Below, in pieces: positions 1 to 8,954 of a stretch of 64,000 bases of DNA (positions are counted from its first letter, which is position 1; each line of letters starts with the position of its first letter). This DNA is from Pseudarthrobacter sp. IC2-21. GTDB taxonomy: Bacteria > Actinomycetota > Actinomycetes > Actinomycetales > Micrococcaceae. Location: NCBI RefSeq assembly GCF_034048115.1, contig NZ_CP139145.1:2666001-2730000 (forward strand). Direction: 5' to 3'. The notes beneath the pieces are model-generated. The model ran no database searches, had not been told where the DNA came from, and saw only the letters and a list, made by a program, of their open reading frames with translations. The position numbers were made by a program, and so were the translations under genes.

Positions 1-54
1 CGCGTTGCCCAGCAGGAGGACCGCCAGCCAGGCGAGGCCTGCCCAGTCACTCAT
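1..54 (-). CDS. CNNM/CorC-type membrane protein, N-terminal fragment (cut by window edge)
   Basis: Only the first 18 codons are present. The start ATG (54-52) overlaps the TGA stop of the upstream gene as ATGA, so the two are translationally coupled. The visible residues (MSDWAGLAWLAVLLLGNA) look like the start of a first membrane helix. In actinobacteria the CNNM/HlyC-CorC gene is often followed by a second paralog, so this is probably the partner, but too little is visible to be sure. Confidence 0.5.
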   Translation of the reverse strand, partial: MSDWAGLAWLAVLLLGNA

Positions 55-1382
55 GAGGTACTCCTGTCATCCGGGTGCCCAGCTTCAGGAGCAATGGGGT
101 GGAAGCAGATCCGTTCGATCCGCCGGCCGTCCATCCGGGTCACGCTCAGCGTGCCACCACCGACCGGGACGGTATCCCCCACGGCAGCGATGCGCCCCAG
201 CTGGCTCATGACATACCCGCCCACGGTCTCATAAGCGGCTTCATCCGGGACCGCGAGTCCGGGAATCTGTTCGAAGAGTTCGTCGGGCCGCAGCAGACCC
301 GGGAAATACCAGTCCCCCGAGGCGCTCTGCAGCAGTCCCGGCCGCACTTTGTCGTGCTCGTCGGCCACCTCCCCCACGATTTCCTCCACGAGGTCTTCAA
401 GGGTGGTGATGCCGGCGGTTCCGCCGTATTCATCGAGGACGACGGCGAGTTGCAGGTTCCCTTCCCGCAGCTCGGCCAGGAGCGCATCAAGGTGGATGGT
501 TTCGGGCACCCTGAGGACATCCGTCATGATGGCGCCGGCCTCCAGCTTGGCGCGCCGGTCCCACGGCACGGCAACGGCCTTCTTGACGTGGACCAGGCCC
601 CTGATGTCGTCGGCGGACTCGCCGATCACCGGAAAGCGGGAGTACCCCGTGCGCCGTGCGGCGTCCAGGATGTCCGAAACCGGCTGATCGGCGTCGATGG
701 TTTCCACCCGGATACGGGGGGTCATGACGTCGGCGGCGGTCCGGGCCGAGAAGTTCAGGGTACGCGCCACGAAGTTCGCCGTCCCGGCGTCGAGCGTTCC
801 CATGGCGGCGGAACGCCGCACCAGGGAGGCAAGCTCCGCCGGGGTCCGCGCACCGGAAATCTCTTCCTTGGCCTCAAGGCCGAAGACATTGAGGACCTTG
901 TTGGAAAAGCCGTTCAGCACCACGATGGCGGGCTTGAAGATGGCCGTAAAAATCAGCTGCGGCCGCGCCAGCGCCTTTCCAAGCGGGAAGGACAGCGCGA
1001 TGGCCATGTTCTTGGGCACGAGTTCGCCCAGGAGCATGGACAGCAGGGTGGCCAGCACCATGGCAATGATCAGGGAAATGGAGGCAGCAGCGACGTCGGG
1101 AATGCCGACGGCGGCCAGCGGGCCTTCAAGGAGTCGTCCCACCGACGGTTCCATCACGTAGCCCGTAAGCAGTGTGGTGAGGGTAATGCCGAGCTGGCAG
1201 CTGGAGAGCTGGGTGGAAAGGGATTTCAGGCACTTGAGCAACGGAACGGCACCGGTGTCACCGTTATCGATCGCCTTTTGCACGGTGGCCTGGTCAAGGG
1301 CAATCAGGGAAAATTCGACGGCGACAAAAAATCCGGTGCCGGCAATCAGCAGGAGGCCTGCCGCGAGGAGTAGCCACTCCAT
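51..1382 (-). CDS. Hemolysin-family CNNM/CorC membrane protein
   Basis: 443-residue membrane protein of the HlyC/CorC (CNNM) family, whose members are linked to Mg2+/Co2+ transport or tolerance. An N-terminal DUF21/CNNM transmembrane domain covers roughly residues 1-200, with a first helix right after MEWLLLAAGLLL. Two CBS domains follow (about 205-330, including DVMTPRIRVETID and TTLEDLVEEIVGE), then a C-terminal CorC/HlyC domain (about 350-430, TVGGYVMSQLGRI). The length is normal for the family. It is the first gene of an operon with the coupled downstream fragment at 1-54. It diverges from kgd, so the 1383-1854 gap must hold promoters for both. The exact substrate cannot be read from sequence. 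Confidence 0.9.
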   Translation of the reverse strand: MEWLLLAAGLLLIAGTGFFVAVEFSLIALDQATVQKAIDNGDTGAVPLLKCLKSLSTQLSSCQLGITLTTLLTGYVMEPSVGRLLEGPLAAVGIPDVAAASISLIIAMVLATLLSMLLGELVPKNMAIALSFPLGKALARPQLIFTAIFKPAIVVLNGFSNKVLNVFGLEAKEEISGARTPAELASLVRRSAAMGTLDAGTANFVARTLNFSARTAADVMTPRIRVETIDADQPVSDILDAARRTGYSRFPVIGESADDIRGLVHVKKAVAVPWDRRAKLEAGAIMTDVLRVPETIHLDALLAELREGNLQLAVVLDEYGGTAGITTLEDLVEEIVGEVADEHDKVRPGLLQSASGDWYFPGLLRPDELFEQIPGLAVPDEAAYETVGGYVMSQLGRIAAVGDTVPVGGGTLSVTRMDGRRIERICFHPIAPEAGHPDDRSTS

Positions 1383-1854
1383 TCAGCATCCCGCCTGTTG
1401 GCCAGGGGAAGCGGACTGGATCCGGGGGAAACTGCCCGGCGGAGGATGGTCGGCCGAAGCGGACCCTGTTTCCATTAAGGCTCCGCCGGAGTGGACCGGG
1501 AGAGAGTGATGGGCGCGTGTTCGGGGTTTGCCGGCTCTGCGGGTGGACTGCGCGAGGCTGTGGTTCATGCTCCGCTGACAGCCCCCAGGCCGGCACCTAG
1601 ATTTACTGTCCATAAGGAGATCAGTCTACAGGAGCGGATTGGGCCTTCCGCGAGGTCACGGACCGCTTGCGTCCGCCACATTTCGCGATCTCCCTGTCAT
1701 TCCATGATTTCAGTCACCGTTATTGGCAGTTAACACAGAATGCTCATTAGACTGGCAAAGGTCCGGGTTCAGGACGCAGAAACTGGTTCGATTGTTGTGC
1801 TGAGGCACGTGGCGGCCAGAGGGACATCAAACTCATGGAAGAGGCGTATTTCAA
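1383..1854. other. Divergent intergenic region between CNNM gene and kgd
   Basis: 472 bases without a convincing gene. Candidate kgd promoter elements lie at 1723-1728 (TTGGCA) and 1748-1753 (TAGACT), 19 bases apart, about 100 bases before the GTG start. The spacing is slightly long, so this is only a candidate. Nothing else recognisable was seen. Confidence 0.35.
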
Positions 1855-4800
1855 GTGCCAGAGCAGCCTAGCCACCGTCTACCAGAGGAATTTGGCGGAA
1901 ACGAGTGGCTCGTTGACGAACTGTACGAGCAATACCAAAAGGACAAGAACACCGTGGACGCCAAGTGGTGGCCGCTGTTCGAATCTTTCGACTCGGGCAG
2001 CGAATCGTCTTCCAACGGGAGCCCGGCAGCAGCCGTAGCCAACCCCGCCACCCGTGAAATGCCTGCCGTAGCACCTGCTGCGGCCCCTGCTGCGTCCGCA
2101 CCGGCACCGGCGCCGGCGGCACAGCCTGCAGCACCGCCCGCCGCCCCCGCCGCGGCGAAGAAAGCCCCCGCTACGGTCGCCCGCGACGGCGCGAAGAAGG
2201 CCGAGCCCGGCAGCGTCCAGCCCATCCCTGCACAGCTGCCCAAGAACGTTAAGGCACCCTCCGCCCCCGAAGAGGACGTTGTTTCTGTCCTCCGCGGACC
2301 GGCCAAGGCGATCGCCACCAACATGATCACCAGCCTCGAGGTGCCCACGGCCACCAGCGTTCGCGCCATACCGGCGAAGCTGCTGATCGATAACCGCGTG
2401 GTCATCAACTCCAACCTGGCCCGCGCACGCGGCGGGAAGGTTTCCTTTACCCACCTCATCGGCTACGCCGTGATCCGGGCCCTCGCACAGTTCCCCTCGA
2501 TGAACGTCTACTACGACGAAATCGATGGCAAGCCGGTTGCTGTTCAGCCGGCCCACGTCAACTTCGGCATCGCCATTGACATGCCCAAGCCGGACGGCAC
2601 CCGCCTCCTGATGGTGCCGAACATCAAGAAGGCGGAGACCCTCAACTTCTCCGAGTTCTGGCACACCTATGAGGACCTCATCAAGAGGGCCCGCGCCGGA
2701 AAGCTGACCGCTGACGACCACTCGGGCACCACTGTGTCCCTGACCAACCCCGGCGGCATCGGCACCGTACACTCCGTGCCGCGACTGTCCAAGGGCCAGG
2801 CCGCCATCATCGGCGTGGGTGCACTGGACTACCCCGCCGAGTTCCAAGGCGCGAGCGAAAAGATCATCGCGCAGAACGCCATCAGCAAGGTCCTCACGCT
2901 GACCTCAACCTATGACCACCGGGTCATCCAGGGTGCCGGCAGCGGCGAGTTCCTCAAGCTGGTGCACCAGCTGCTCCTCGGCGCGCAGAACTTCTATGAC
3001 GAAATCTTCGAATCCCTGCGCATCCCTTACGAGCCGGTGCGCTGGAGCCCGGACCTCCAGGTGGACCCCGCCGACGAGATCAACAAGGTTGCCCGGATCC
3101 AGCAGCTGATCCACTCCTTCCGCGTGCGCGGCCACCTGATGGCAGACACCGACCCCCTGGAGTACCGCCAGCGCAAGCACCCGGACCTCGATGTCCTCAC
3201 CTACGGGCTCACCCTTTGGGACCTGGACCGTGAATGGCCCACCGGCGGTTTCGGCGGCGCCCCCATGCTCAAGTTCCGCGACATCCTCGGCGTGCTCCGC
3301 GACGCCTACTGCCGCACCACGGGCATCGAATACATGCACATCCAGGAGCCGGAAGAACGCAAATGGTTCCAGGACCAGCTCGAGCACCCCTACTCGAAGC
3401 CCAGCCGCGAAGAGCAGCTGCGCATCGTGTCCCGGCTCAACGCTGCCGAAGCATTTGAAACCTTCCTGCAGACCAAGTTCGTGGGCCAGAAGCGCTTCTC
3501 CCTGGAGGGCGGCGAATCCCTGATTCCGCTGCTGGACGCGGTCATTTCCGAAGCCGCCGACGACGGCCTTGACGAAGTCGCCATCGGCATGGCCCACCGC
3601 GGCCGCCTGAACGTGCTGACCAACATCGCCGGTAAGACCTATGCCCAGGTATTCCGCGAATTCGAAGGCACCCAGGATCCCCGCTCCGTGCAGGGCTCCG
3701 GCGACGTGAAGTACCACCTCGGCACCGAAGGCACGTTCACCTCGGAGAACGGCAACGAGACCAAGGTCTACCTGGCCGCGAACCCGTCCCACCTCGAAGC
3801 CGTGGATTCCGTCCTCGAAGGCATTGTCCGCGCCAAGCAGGACCGCCTGGACCAGGGCGAGGCCTTCCCGGTCCTGCCCATCATGGTCCACGGCGACGCC
3901 GCCTTCGCAGGCCAGGGCGTTGTAGCTGAAACGCTGAACCTGTCCCAGCTGCGCGGCTACCGCACCGGTGGCACCATCCACGTGGTGGTGAACAACCAGG
4001 TGGGCTTCACCACCGCGCCGTCGTCCTCGCGTTCGTCCACGTACTCCACGGACGTCGCCAAGATGATCCAGGCACCGGTGTTCCACGTCAACGGTGACGA
4101 TCCCGAAGCCGTGGTACGCATCGGCCAGCTCGCCTACGAGTTCCGCCAGCGCTTCCACAAGGACGTTGTGATCGACATGGTGTGCTACCGCCGCCGGGGC
4201 CACAACGAGGGCGACGACCCCTCGATGACCCAGCCCATGATGTACAACCTGATCGAAGCCAAGCGCTCCGTACGCAAGCTGTACACCGAGGCACTGATCG
4301 GCCGCGGCGACATCACCGAGGAAGAAGCAGAGCAGCTGCTCCGCGACTACCAGGAACGGCTGGAACGGGTCTTCGCTGAAACGCATGCGGCCCAGACCTC
4401 GCCCATCCCGATCATCACTGCTGATTCGGCCGCCGTCTCGGACATTGAGCGGCCCATCGCGCAGCAGGCCGACATGGGCACGAACGCCCCTGCCTCCACG
4501 GCCATTTCACCGGAGACACTGGCCCGGATCGGCCACGCCCACATCGAGATTCCCGAGGGCTTCACCGTCCACGCCAAGCTCAAGCAGCTGCTTGAGAAGC
4601 GTGAGCAGATGTCCCGTGAAGGCGGCATCGACTGGGGCTTCGGTGAGATTGCAGCGTTCGGCTCACTGATCATGGAAGGCGTGCCTGTCCGGCTCGCCGG
4701 CCAGGATTCACGCCGCGGCACCTTCGTGCAGCGACACGCCGTGTTCCATGACCGCGCCAACGGCAACGAGTGGCTGCCCCTGGGCAACCTTTCGGACAAC

Positions 4801-5649
4801 CAGGCGAAGCTGTGGATATACGACTCCCTGCTCTCCGAATACGCCGCCATGGGCTTCGAATACGGCTACTCGGTGGAACGCCCTGATGCCCTGGTGCTGT
4901 GGGAGGCGCAGTTCGGCGACTTCGTCAACGGTGCGCAGACCATCATCGATGAGTTCATCTCCTCGGCCGAACAGAAGTGGGGCCAGCGCTCCTCCCTGGT
5001 CCTGATGCTGCCGCACGGCTACGAAGGTCAGGGTCCGGACCACTCCTCCGCCCGGATCGAACGCTTCCTGCTGATGTGCGCCGAAGAGAACATGATCGTG
5101 GCGAACCCGACCACGGCGGCATCGCACTTCCACCTGCTGCGCCGCCAGGCCTACAGCCGGCCGCGGAAGCCGCTGATCATCTTCACCCCGAAGCAGCTGC
5201 TGCGCCTCAAGGCTGCCGCCTCGTCCGTGGAGGACTTCACCAACGGCACCTTCCGCCCCGTCATCGGTGACCATGAGCAGCTGGCGGCAGACGCCGTCGA
5301 ACGCGTGCTGCTGGTTTCCGGCCGCCTCTACTACGACCTTCTGTCCACCCGGCAGAAGACCGATGACAAGACCACCGCGATTATCCGCGTGGAGCAGCTG
5401 TACCCGCTGCCGCACGAGGAGATCGCCGCGGAACTGGCCAAGTACCCGAACGCCGAGGTTGTCTGGGCGCAGGACGAACCCGCCAACCAGGGACCGTGGC
5501 CGTTTATGGGCCTGCATCTTCCGGAGTCGCTGGACCGGCGCGTCCGTCTGGTGTCGCGTCCCGCCTCCGCTTCAACGGCCGCAGGGTCCATGAAGCGGCA
5601 CGCGAAAGAGCAGGACACGCTGCTGAAGCAGGCATTTGCACGGAAGTAG
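1855..5649 (+). CDS. kgd: Multifunctional 2-oxoglutarate dehydrogenase/decarboxylase (E1/E2o-like), Kgd/SucA
   Basis: 1264-residue TCA-cycle enzyme converting 2-oxoglutarate toward succinyl-CoA, in the fused actinobacterial form. Order: a short helical N-terminus (1-40), an Ala/Pro-rich linker (about 50-115), an E2 acyltransferase-like domain (about 130-370), then a full thiamine-dependent E1 part (about 400-1264). There is no lipoyl domain, as expected for this class. The E2 active-site segment reads YDHRVIQGAGSG, with Gln where classical E2 proteins have Asp, as I recall for mycobacterial Kgd. The E1 part shows GMAHRGRLNVL and a thiamine-diphosphate motif (HGDAAFAGQG ... NNQVGFTT). The GTG start at 1855 gives the conserved MPEQPSHRLPEEFGGNEWLV start; an upstream ATG at 1835 is in another frame. 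In such proteins the E1 part is regulated by the FHA protein OdhI/GarA, which is not in this window. Confidence 0.97.
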   Translation: MPEQPSHRLPEEFGGNEWLVDELYEQYQKDKNTVDAKWWPLFESFDSGSESSSNGSPAAAVANPATREMPAVAPAAAPAASAPAPAPAAQPAAPPAAPAAAKKAPATVARDGAKKAEPGSVQPIPAQLPKNVKAPSAPEEDVVSVLRGPAKAIATNMITSLEVPTATSVRAIPAKLLIDNRVVINSNLARARGGKVSFTHLIGYAVIRALAQFPSMNVYYDEIDGKPVAVQPAHVNFGIAIDMPKPDGTRLLMVPNIKKAETLNFSEFWHTYEDLIKRARAGKLTADDHSGTTVSLTNPGGIGTVHSVPRLSKGQAAIIGVGALDYPAEFQGASEKIIAQNAISKVLTLTSTYDHRVIQGAGSGEFLKLVHQLLLGAQNFYDEIFESLRIPYEPVRWSPDLQVDPADEINKVARIQQLIHSFRVRGHLMADTDPLEYRQRKHPDLDVLTYGLTLWDLDREWPTGGFGGAPMLKFRDILGVLRDAYCRTTGIEYMHIQEPEERKWFQDQLEHPYSKPSREEQLRIVSRLNAAEAFETFLQTKFVGQKRFSLEGGESLIPLLDAVISEAADDGLDEVAIGMAHRGRLNVLTNIAGKTYAQVFREFEGTQDPRSVQGSGDVKYHLGTEGTFTSENGNETKVYLAANPSHLEAVDSVLEGIVRAKQDRLDQGEAFPVLPIMVHGDAAFAGQGVVAETLNLSQLRGYRTGGTIHVVVNNQVGFTTAPSSSRSSTYSTDVAKMIQAPVFHVNGDDPEAVVRIGQLAYEFRQRFHKDVVIDMVCYRRRGHNEGDDPSMTQPMMYNLIEAKRSVRKLYTEALIGRGDITEEEAEQLLRDYQERLERVFAETHAAQTSPIPIITADSAAVSDIERPIAQQADMGTNAPASTAISPETLARIGHAHIEIPEGFTVHAKLKQLLEKREQMSREGGIDWGFGEIAAFGSLIMEGVPVRLAGQDSRRGTFVQRHAVFHDRANGNEWLPLGNLSDNQAKLWIYDSLLSEYAAMGFEYGYSVERPDALVLWEAQFGDFVNGAQTIIDEFISSAEQKWGQRSSLVLMLPHGYEGQGPDHSSARIERFLLMCAEENMIVANPTTAASHFHLLRRQAYSRPRKPLIIFTPKQLLRLKAAASSVEDFTNGTFRPVIGDHEQLAADAVERVLLVSGRLYYDLLSTRQKTDDKTTAIIRVEQLYPLPHEEIAAELAKYPNAEVVWAQDEPANQGPWPFMGLHLPESLDRRVRLVSRPASASTAAGSMKRHAKEQDTLLKQAFARK

Positions 5650-5658
5650 TATCCGAGG

Positions 5659-5700
5659 CTGCCCGGCCGGACGTCGAAATACCAGACTCCGGCCGGGCAG
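5659..5700 (+). terminator. Rho-independent terminator after kgd
   Basis: A perfect 13-bp GC-rich stem (5659-5671 pairing with 5688-5700, arm CTGCCCGGCCGGA) with a 16-base loop, followed by TTCTGTTT. It starts 9 bases after the kgd stop. Confidence 0.85.
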
Positions 5701-5768
5701 TTCTGTTTAATGGGATGAACATAGCCACGCCGGCTGGTGTCAGTCGGCACGGACGTTAAGAGGGACTT

Positions 5769-6368
5769 GTGGAAGACAGGAAGCTGCGGCTCGCAGCTGT
5801 TGGAGATGAACTGCTGGCCGGACTGGGAGATCCCAGGGCGCTCGGCTGGCTGGGCCGTGTGCTGGCCCGTACTCCCCACGACGGCGTGGCCATGGAAAGC
5901 TACGCCCTCCCCTGTCCGATGGAAGGAACGGAGGGGCTCGCCGCCCGCTGGCTGGAGGAGGCCGGAAGGCGGTTCAGTGACCTCCATGAGAACCGGCTGG
6001 TCATAGGCCTCTCCGGGCGCGACATCGAGTTCGGACTCTCCACCGCCCGTAGCCGCCTGAATCTGGCCAACATCCTGGACACTGCATCCCAGAACCGGAT
6101 CGAGGTTTTTGTGGTGGGTCCGCCGCCCACCCTCGACCCTGCCCAGAACCGCCGCCTCGCGGAACTGAACACCGCGTTCGCGGACGTGACCACCCGGCGC
6201 AAGCACCTGTACGTGGACACGTTCTCACCGCTGTTGAACCACGAGCAGTGGCGCCAGGACCTGGCAGCGAACAGCGGCACCCCGGGCCAGGCGGGCTATG
6301 GGCTGATGGCGTGGCTGGTCCTGCACCGCGGCTGGTTCCAGTGGCTCAAGATCGACGCCCCCGAGTAG
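5769..6368 (+). CDS. SGNH/GDSL-hydrolase-like protein
   Basis: 199-residue protein starting at GTG 5769. The early motif LRLAAVGDELLAGLGDPRALGW resembles block I of SGNH/GDSL esterases with GDE in place of GDS. A central stretch (ENRLVIGLSGRDIEFG) occupies the place of the family's GxND block, and LNLANILDTA and VGPPPTL follow the usual order of strands. The Ser nucleophile is not at the canonical place, so catalytic activity is uncertain. No signal peptide is visible, so it is probably cytoplasmic. It lies between the kgd terminator and an IS110 element; the insertion follows its stop codon directly and leaves the gene intact. Confidence 0.6.
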   Translation: MEDRKLRLAAVGDELLAGLGDPRALGWLGRVLARTPHDGVAMESYALPCPMEGTEGLAARWLEEAGRRFSDLHENRLVIGLSGRDIEFGLSTARSRLNLANILDTASQNRIEVFVVGPPPTLDPAQNRRLAELNTAFADVTTRRKHLYVDTFSPLLNHEQWRQDLAANSGTPGQAGYGLMAWLVLHRGWFQWLKIDAPE

Positions 6369-6433
6369 CCGACCCAAACGCTCTCTGACATGAAAATTGG
6401 GTGAGCACGGCGGGGGGCGTGGGGTGATGGGTG

Positions 6434-7678
6434 TTATCCGGCCTGTTGTAGGGGTTCGAGGGTGACTTGGTAGCCGAGGGATTCTAGTTGTCGTACGGCG
6501 CGGGCTTTGGTCTTGGCTGGTGCCTGTCGGGTGAAGTAGTCGGCGCCGGGGTCGTTGTAGAGTTCGCCGGTGGTGAGCATGTGCCAGGCTGCGGTGAGGA
6601 TGGAGTGTTCGACGGCGACAAGGGCTTTGGCGGGTCCCCGCCGGGAGGCGACGCGGACGTATCTGGCGCTGAAGTAGGTGTTCTTCGATCTCGCGCAGGA
6701 TAGGGCAGCGATGCCCAGCGCGCCTTTGAGGTACCGGTCGCCGGGCCGTGTTTTGGTGGATTTTACCCGTCCGGCGGATTCGTTGGATCCCGGGGAGGTG
6801 CCGGCCCAGGATGCCAGGTGCCCTGCGGTGGGGAACATGCTCATGTCGGCCCCGGTTTCGGCGATGAAGACTTCCGCGATGGTGGTGCTGAACCCCGGGA
6901 TGCTCACGAGGAGCTCCCGGGCGAAACGAAAGGGCTCCATCGCCGCCTCGATCCTGGCGCTGAGGTCGTTGATGTCGGCGGTGTGGGCATCAATGCGGTG
7001 CAGATACAGTTCGGTCATGTAGCGGTGGTGTGCGCTGAAGCGGCCGGTGAGTGCTTGGGTGAGTTCAGGGATTTTGGACCGCAACCGGCGTTGGGCCATC
7101 TCCGCCAGGACCGCCGGGTCGGTCTGCCCGTCGATGAGTGCTTGCAGGATCAGGCGTCCGGAGACCCCGGTGATGTTCGAAGCTACCGAGGATAGTTTGA
7201 TGCAGGCGTCCTCGAGGAGTTTCTCCAGGCGCTGGATCTCCCGGGTCCGTTCCTGGGTGATGATGGTCCGGGCCCGGGTCAGGTCCCGCAGTTCACGGAT
7301 CGGTGGCGGGGGCACGAAGGAGGCCCGGACCAGCCCGTGGGCGCCCAGGTCGGCCAGCCAGGCAGCGTCGGAAACGTCGGTTTTGCGGCCCGGGACGTTC
7401 CTGGCGTCATGGGCGTTGACCAGGATGATGTTCAGCCCGTCGCCTTCAAGCAGGTAGTAGAAGGGGCGCCAGTAATCACCGGTGGCCTCCATGACCACCA
7501 GATCCACGTGCTCGTCCAGCAGGTGTTCCTTCAGCCCCAGGATCTGCCCCGTCATTGAGCCCCAGGTCGTGACGGTGGATGTGGTGGACCGGCCGCCGCG
7601 GCCCTGGATGCGGACACAGACCTTCGCGTCCTTCTTTGAAATATCGATACCCGCGCAGCGCGGGTGAATGACCTCCAT
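6434..7678 (-). CDS. IS110-family transposase
   Basis: 414-residue transposase. The N-terminal DEDD (RuvC-like) domain begins CAGIDISKKDAKVCVR, and DATGDYW-type and KTDVSDAAWLADL motifs follow within the first 140 residues. A coiled-coil linker comes next, then a C-terminal Transposase_20 domain with SIPGFSTTIAEVFIAETG and SWAGTSPGSNESAG, where the conserved Ser nucleophile of the family is expected. The ATG at 7678 is preferred because AGGAAGG lies about 10 bases upstream; a longer open frame to 7825 has no support. The gene looks intact and full length, so the element may be active. Confidence 0.93.
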   Translation of the reverse strand: MEVIHPRCAGIDISKKDAKVCVRIQGRGGRSTTSTVTTWGSMTGQILGLKEHLLDEHVDLVVMEATGDYWRPFYYLLEGDGLNIILVNAHDARNVPGRKTDVSDAAWLADLGAHGLVRASFVPPPPIRELRDLTRARTIITQERTREIQRLEKLLEDACIKLSSVASNITGVSGRLILQALIDGQTDPAVLAEMAQRRLRSKIPELTQALTGRFSAHHRYMTELYLHRIDAHTADINDLSARIEAAMEPFRFARELLVSIPGFSTTIAEVFIAETGADMSMFPTAGHLASWAGTSPGSNESAGRVKSTKTRPGDRYLKGALGIAALSCARSKNTYFSARYVRVASRRGPAKALVAVEHSILTAAWHMLTTGELYNDPGADYFTRQAPAKTKARAVRQLESLGYQVTLEPLQQAG

Positions 7679-7975
7679 GAGAGCCCACCCTTCCTCGACC
7701 GGTTCCAACAGATAGCGTCTGTGTCCCGGGGAAGGCGGATAAACAACAAATCTGACATTCGTGCTCAACGGCAACATTCCACGGTCCCGCGGACAAAAAG
7801 CTGTGCCCTCCACCACCAAACTCACTTACAGGCTCACCGGCACTAAAGAGAGACCGGGGTCGACCGGAACACACTCTCCAGTCTGCTCCGGCAGCCCAGA
7901 CACAGCAAAGGTTCCCGGCAGCAATACATTTTCGGCCCCCACGGCGGAGCGAAGCGCCCCTGAGAAACTCACTTA
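7679..7975 (-). ncRNA. Candidate IS110 bridge-RNA region (noncoding left end)
   Basis: IS110-group elements transcribe a bridge RNA from the noncoding stretch upstream of the transposase; its loops pair with donor and target DNA (established for IS621). Here that stretch is 297 bases with no supported gene. An 11-base direct repeat AAACTCACTTA occurs at 7818-7828 (inside) and at 7965-7975 (the likely element edge), as expected if one copy is a guide and the other the DNA it matches. Secondary structure was not computed, so the RNA itself is inferred. Confidence 0.35.
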
Positions 7976-8031
7976 ATGCGGGTTTTTCCTGAACCCTCCC
8001 GCAGTCCCGGTGGACACCGCAGCCGCAAGTT

Positions 8032-8097
8032 CGCGATATATCTTGACCTCTGCCGCGCCGCGCTATAGCGTGAAGTCATAACACACGATATATCGCG
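8032..8097 (+). promoter_or_regulatory. Promoter with paired PadR-type operator half-sites
   Basis: A perfect 11-bp inverted repeat (CGCGATATATC at 8032-8042, GATATATCGCG at 8087-8097) brackets a promoter-like pair: TTGACC at 8043-8048 and TATAGC at 8064-8069, with a 15-base spacer. The first arm abuts the -35 box and the second lies just before the ribosome site (GGAGGA at about 8103). AT-rich ATATAT operators are typical of PadR-family repressors, and the operon's second gene encodes one, so autoregulation is likely. Confidence 0.7.
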
Positions 8098-8111
8098 GCC
8101 TTGGAGGATCA

Positions 8112-8954
8112 ATGTCAGAGAACAGCTGGACCGTCACCGACCCGCAGGTTATTGACTTCGACGGCGTCAGGTCGCTGAAGCTCGGGATGGTCCGCGGGCG
8201 GTTCGACATCGTCACCCACCCAGACCCCGTGGTCCGCCTCGAGATCAGCGAAGTTCAGGGCGATCCTGTCGCCGTGTCCCTGACGGACGGCAGGCTTGAG
8301 GTCCGCCATCAGCTCAACGGGCCCCAGGGCTGGTTCAAGAACCTCATGGGCACGGTCAACCACAACAGCAACAATTCCGCCGTCATCAGCATCGCGGTAC
8401 CCGCCGGCGTCGAGGTGGAGGCAGGCACCGTCAGCGGCGATGGCCTGGTGTCCGGCATCAGCGGGCATACCCGCCTCAGCACCGTTTCGGGATCAGTGAT
8501 GGCGGACCAAACCTCGGGCCAGTTGCAGGTCAACACGGTCAGCGGCGAAGTCATTGCGCGGAACCACGACGGCATCCTCAGCGCCAAGAGCGTCTCCGGC
8601 GAGGTGACGGCCTCCGGCCGGTTCACGAACATCAGGGCCAACACGGTCAGCGGTGACATGAGCTTCGATTTGTTCAGCTTCACGAACGACTTCGGCGCCA
8701 ACTCCGTCTCGGGCGACCTCACCATCCGGTTGCCGCACGACGTCGGCGTGGACATCGTGGCGAAATCCGCCAGTGGCGTGGTGGTCATCGACGATCGTCA
8801 GTACTCCCAGCCCAACGGGAAGGTTGAGACCATCGCTGGTCCGGACCGCAAACTGATGCTCGTGCGAACCAATTCGGTGTCCGGCAAGACGTCCATTTTC
8901 CACGGACAGCCGGCCCGGAGAGACAGTGCCCAGGATCCGGAAGCAGCGCAGTAA
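8112..8954 (+). CDS. DUF4097-family beta-repeat protein
   Basis: 280-residue protein built from repeated short beta units. A VSG/VSGD-type motif recurs about eight times between residues 100 and 265 (GTVSGDG, STVSGSV, NTVSGEV, KSVSGEV, NTVSGDM, NSVSGDL, KSASGVV, NSVSGKT), spaced about 17-23 residues. This predicts a right-handed beta-solenoid like other DUF4097 (DUF4098/LiaG-type) proteins. No signal peptide or transmembrane helix is evident. It has a strong ribosome site (GGAGGA) and overlaps the PadR start by one base (TAATG), so the two are co-translated. The biochemical role of the family is unknown; pairing with PadR regulators is common in actinobacteria. Confidence 0.88.
   Translation: MSENSWTVTDPQVIDFDGVRSLKLGMVRGRFDIVTHPDPVVRLEISEVQGDPVAVSLTDGRLEVRHQLNGPQGWFKNLMGTVNHNSNNSAVISIAVPAGVEVEAGTVSGDGLVSGISGHTRLSTVSGSVMADQTSGQLQVNTVSGEVIARNHDGILSAKSVSGEVTASGRFTNIRANTVSGDMSFDLFSFTNDFGANSVSGDLTIRLPHDVGVDIVAKSASGVVVIDDRQYSQPNGKVETIAGPDRKLMLVRTNSVSGKTSIFHGQPARRDSAQDPEAAQ

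Larger units (their letters stand above)
6372..7975 (-). mobile_element. IS110-family insertion sequence (ends approximate)
   Basis: The element lies between the SGNH-hydrolase stop (6368) and the promoter of the DUF4097 operon (about 8030). The transposase reads leftward, so the element's left end is at the high-coordinate side. IS110 elements lack classical terminal inverted repeats, so exact ends cannot be fixed by eye. The 297-base noncoding left flank (7679-7975) and a short right flank (6372-6433) fit the IS110 group layout. Confidence 0.65.

Noticed and set aside
75..1373. 432-codon plus-strand open frame
   Set aside because: It is the antisense mirror of the CNNM gene. The product is His/Gly/Gln-rich with no family resemblance, and no ribosome site was seen. 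High GC makes such frames common.
2905..4386. 493-codon minus-strand open frame inside kgd
   Set aside because: It lies wholly opposite kgd, which has clear E1 motifs throughout. The antisense product is a low-complexity mirror of those codons.
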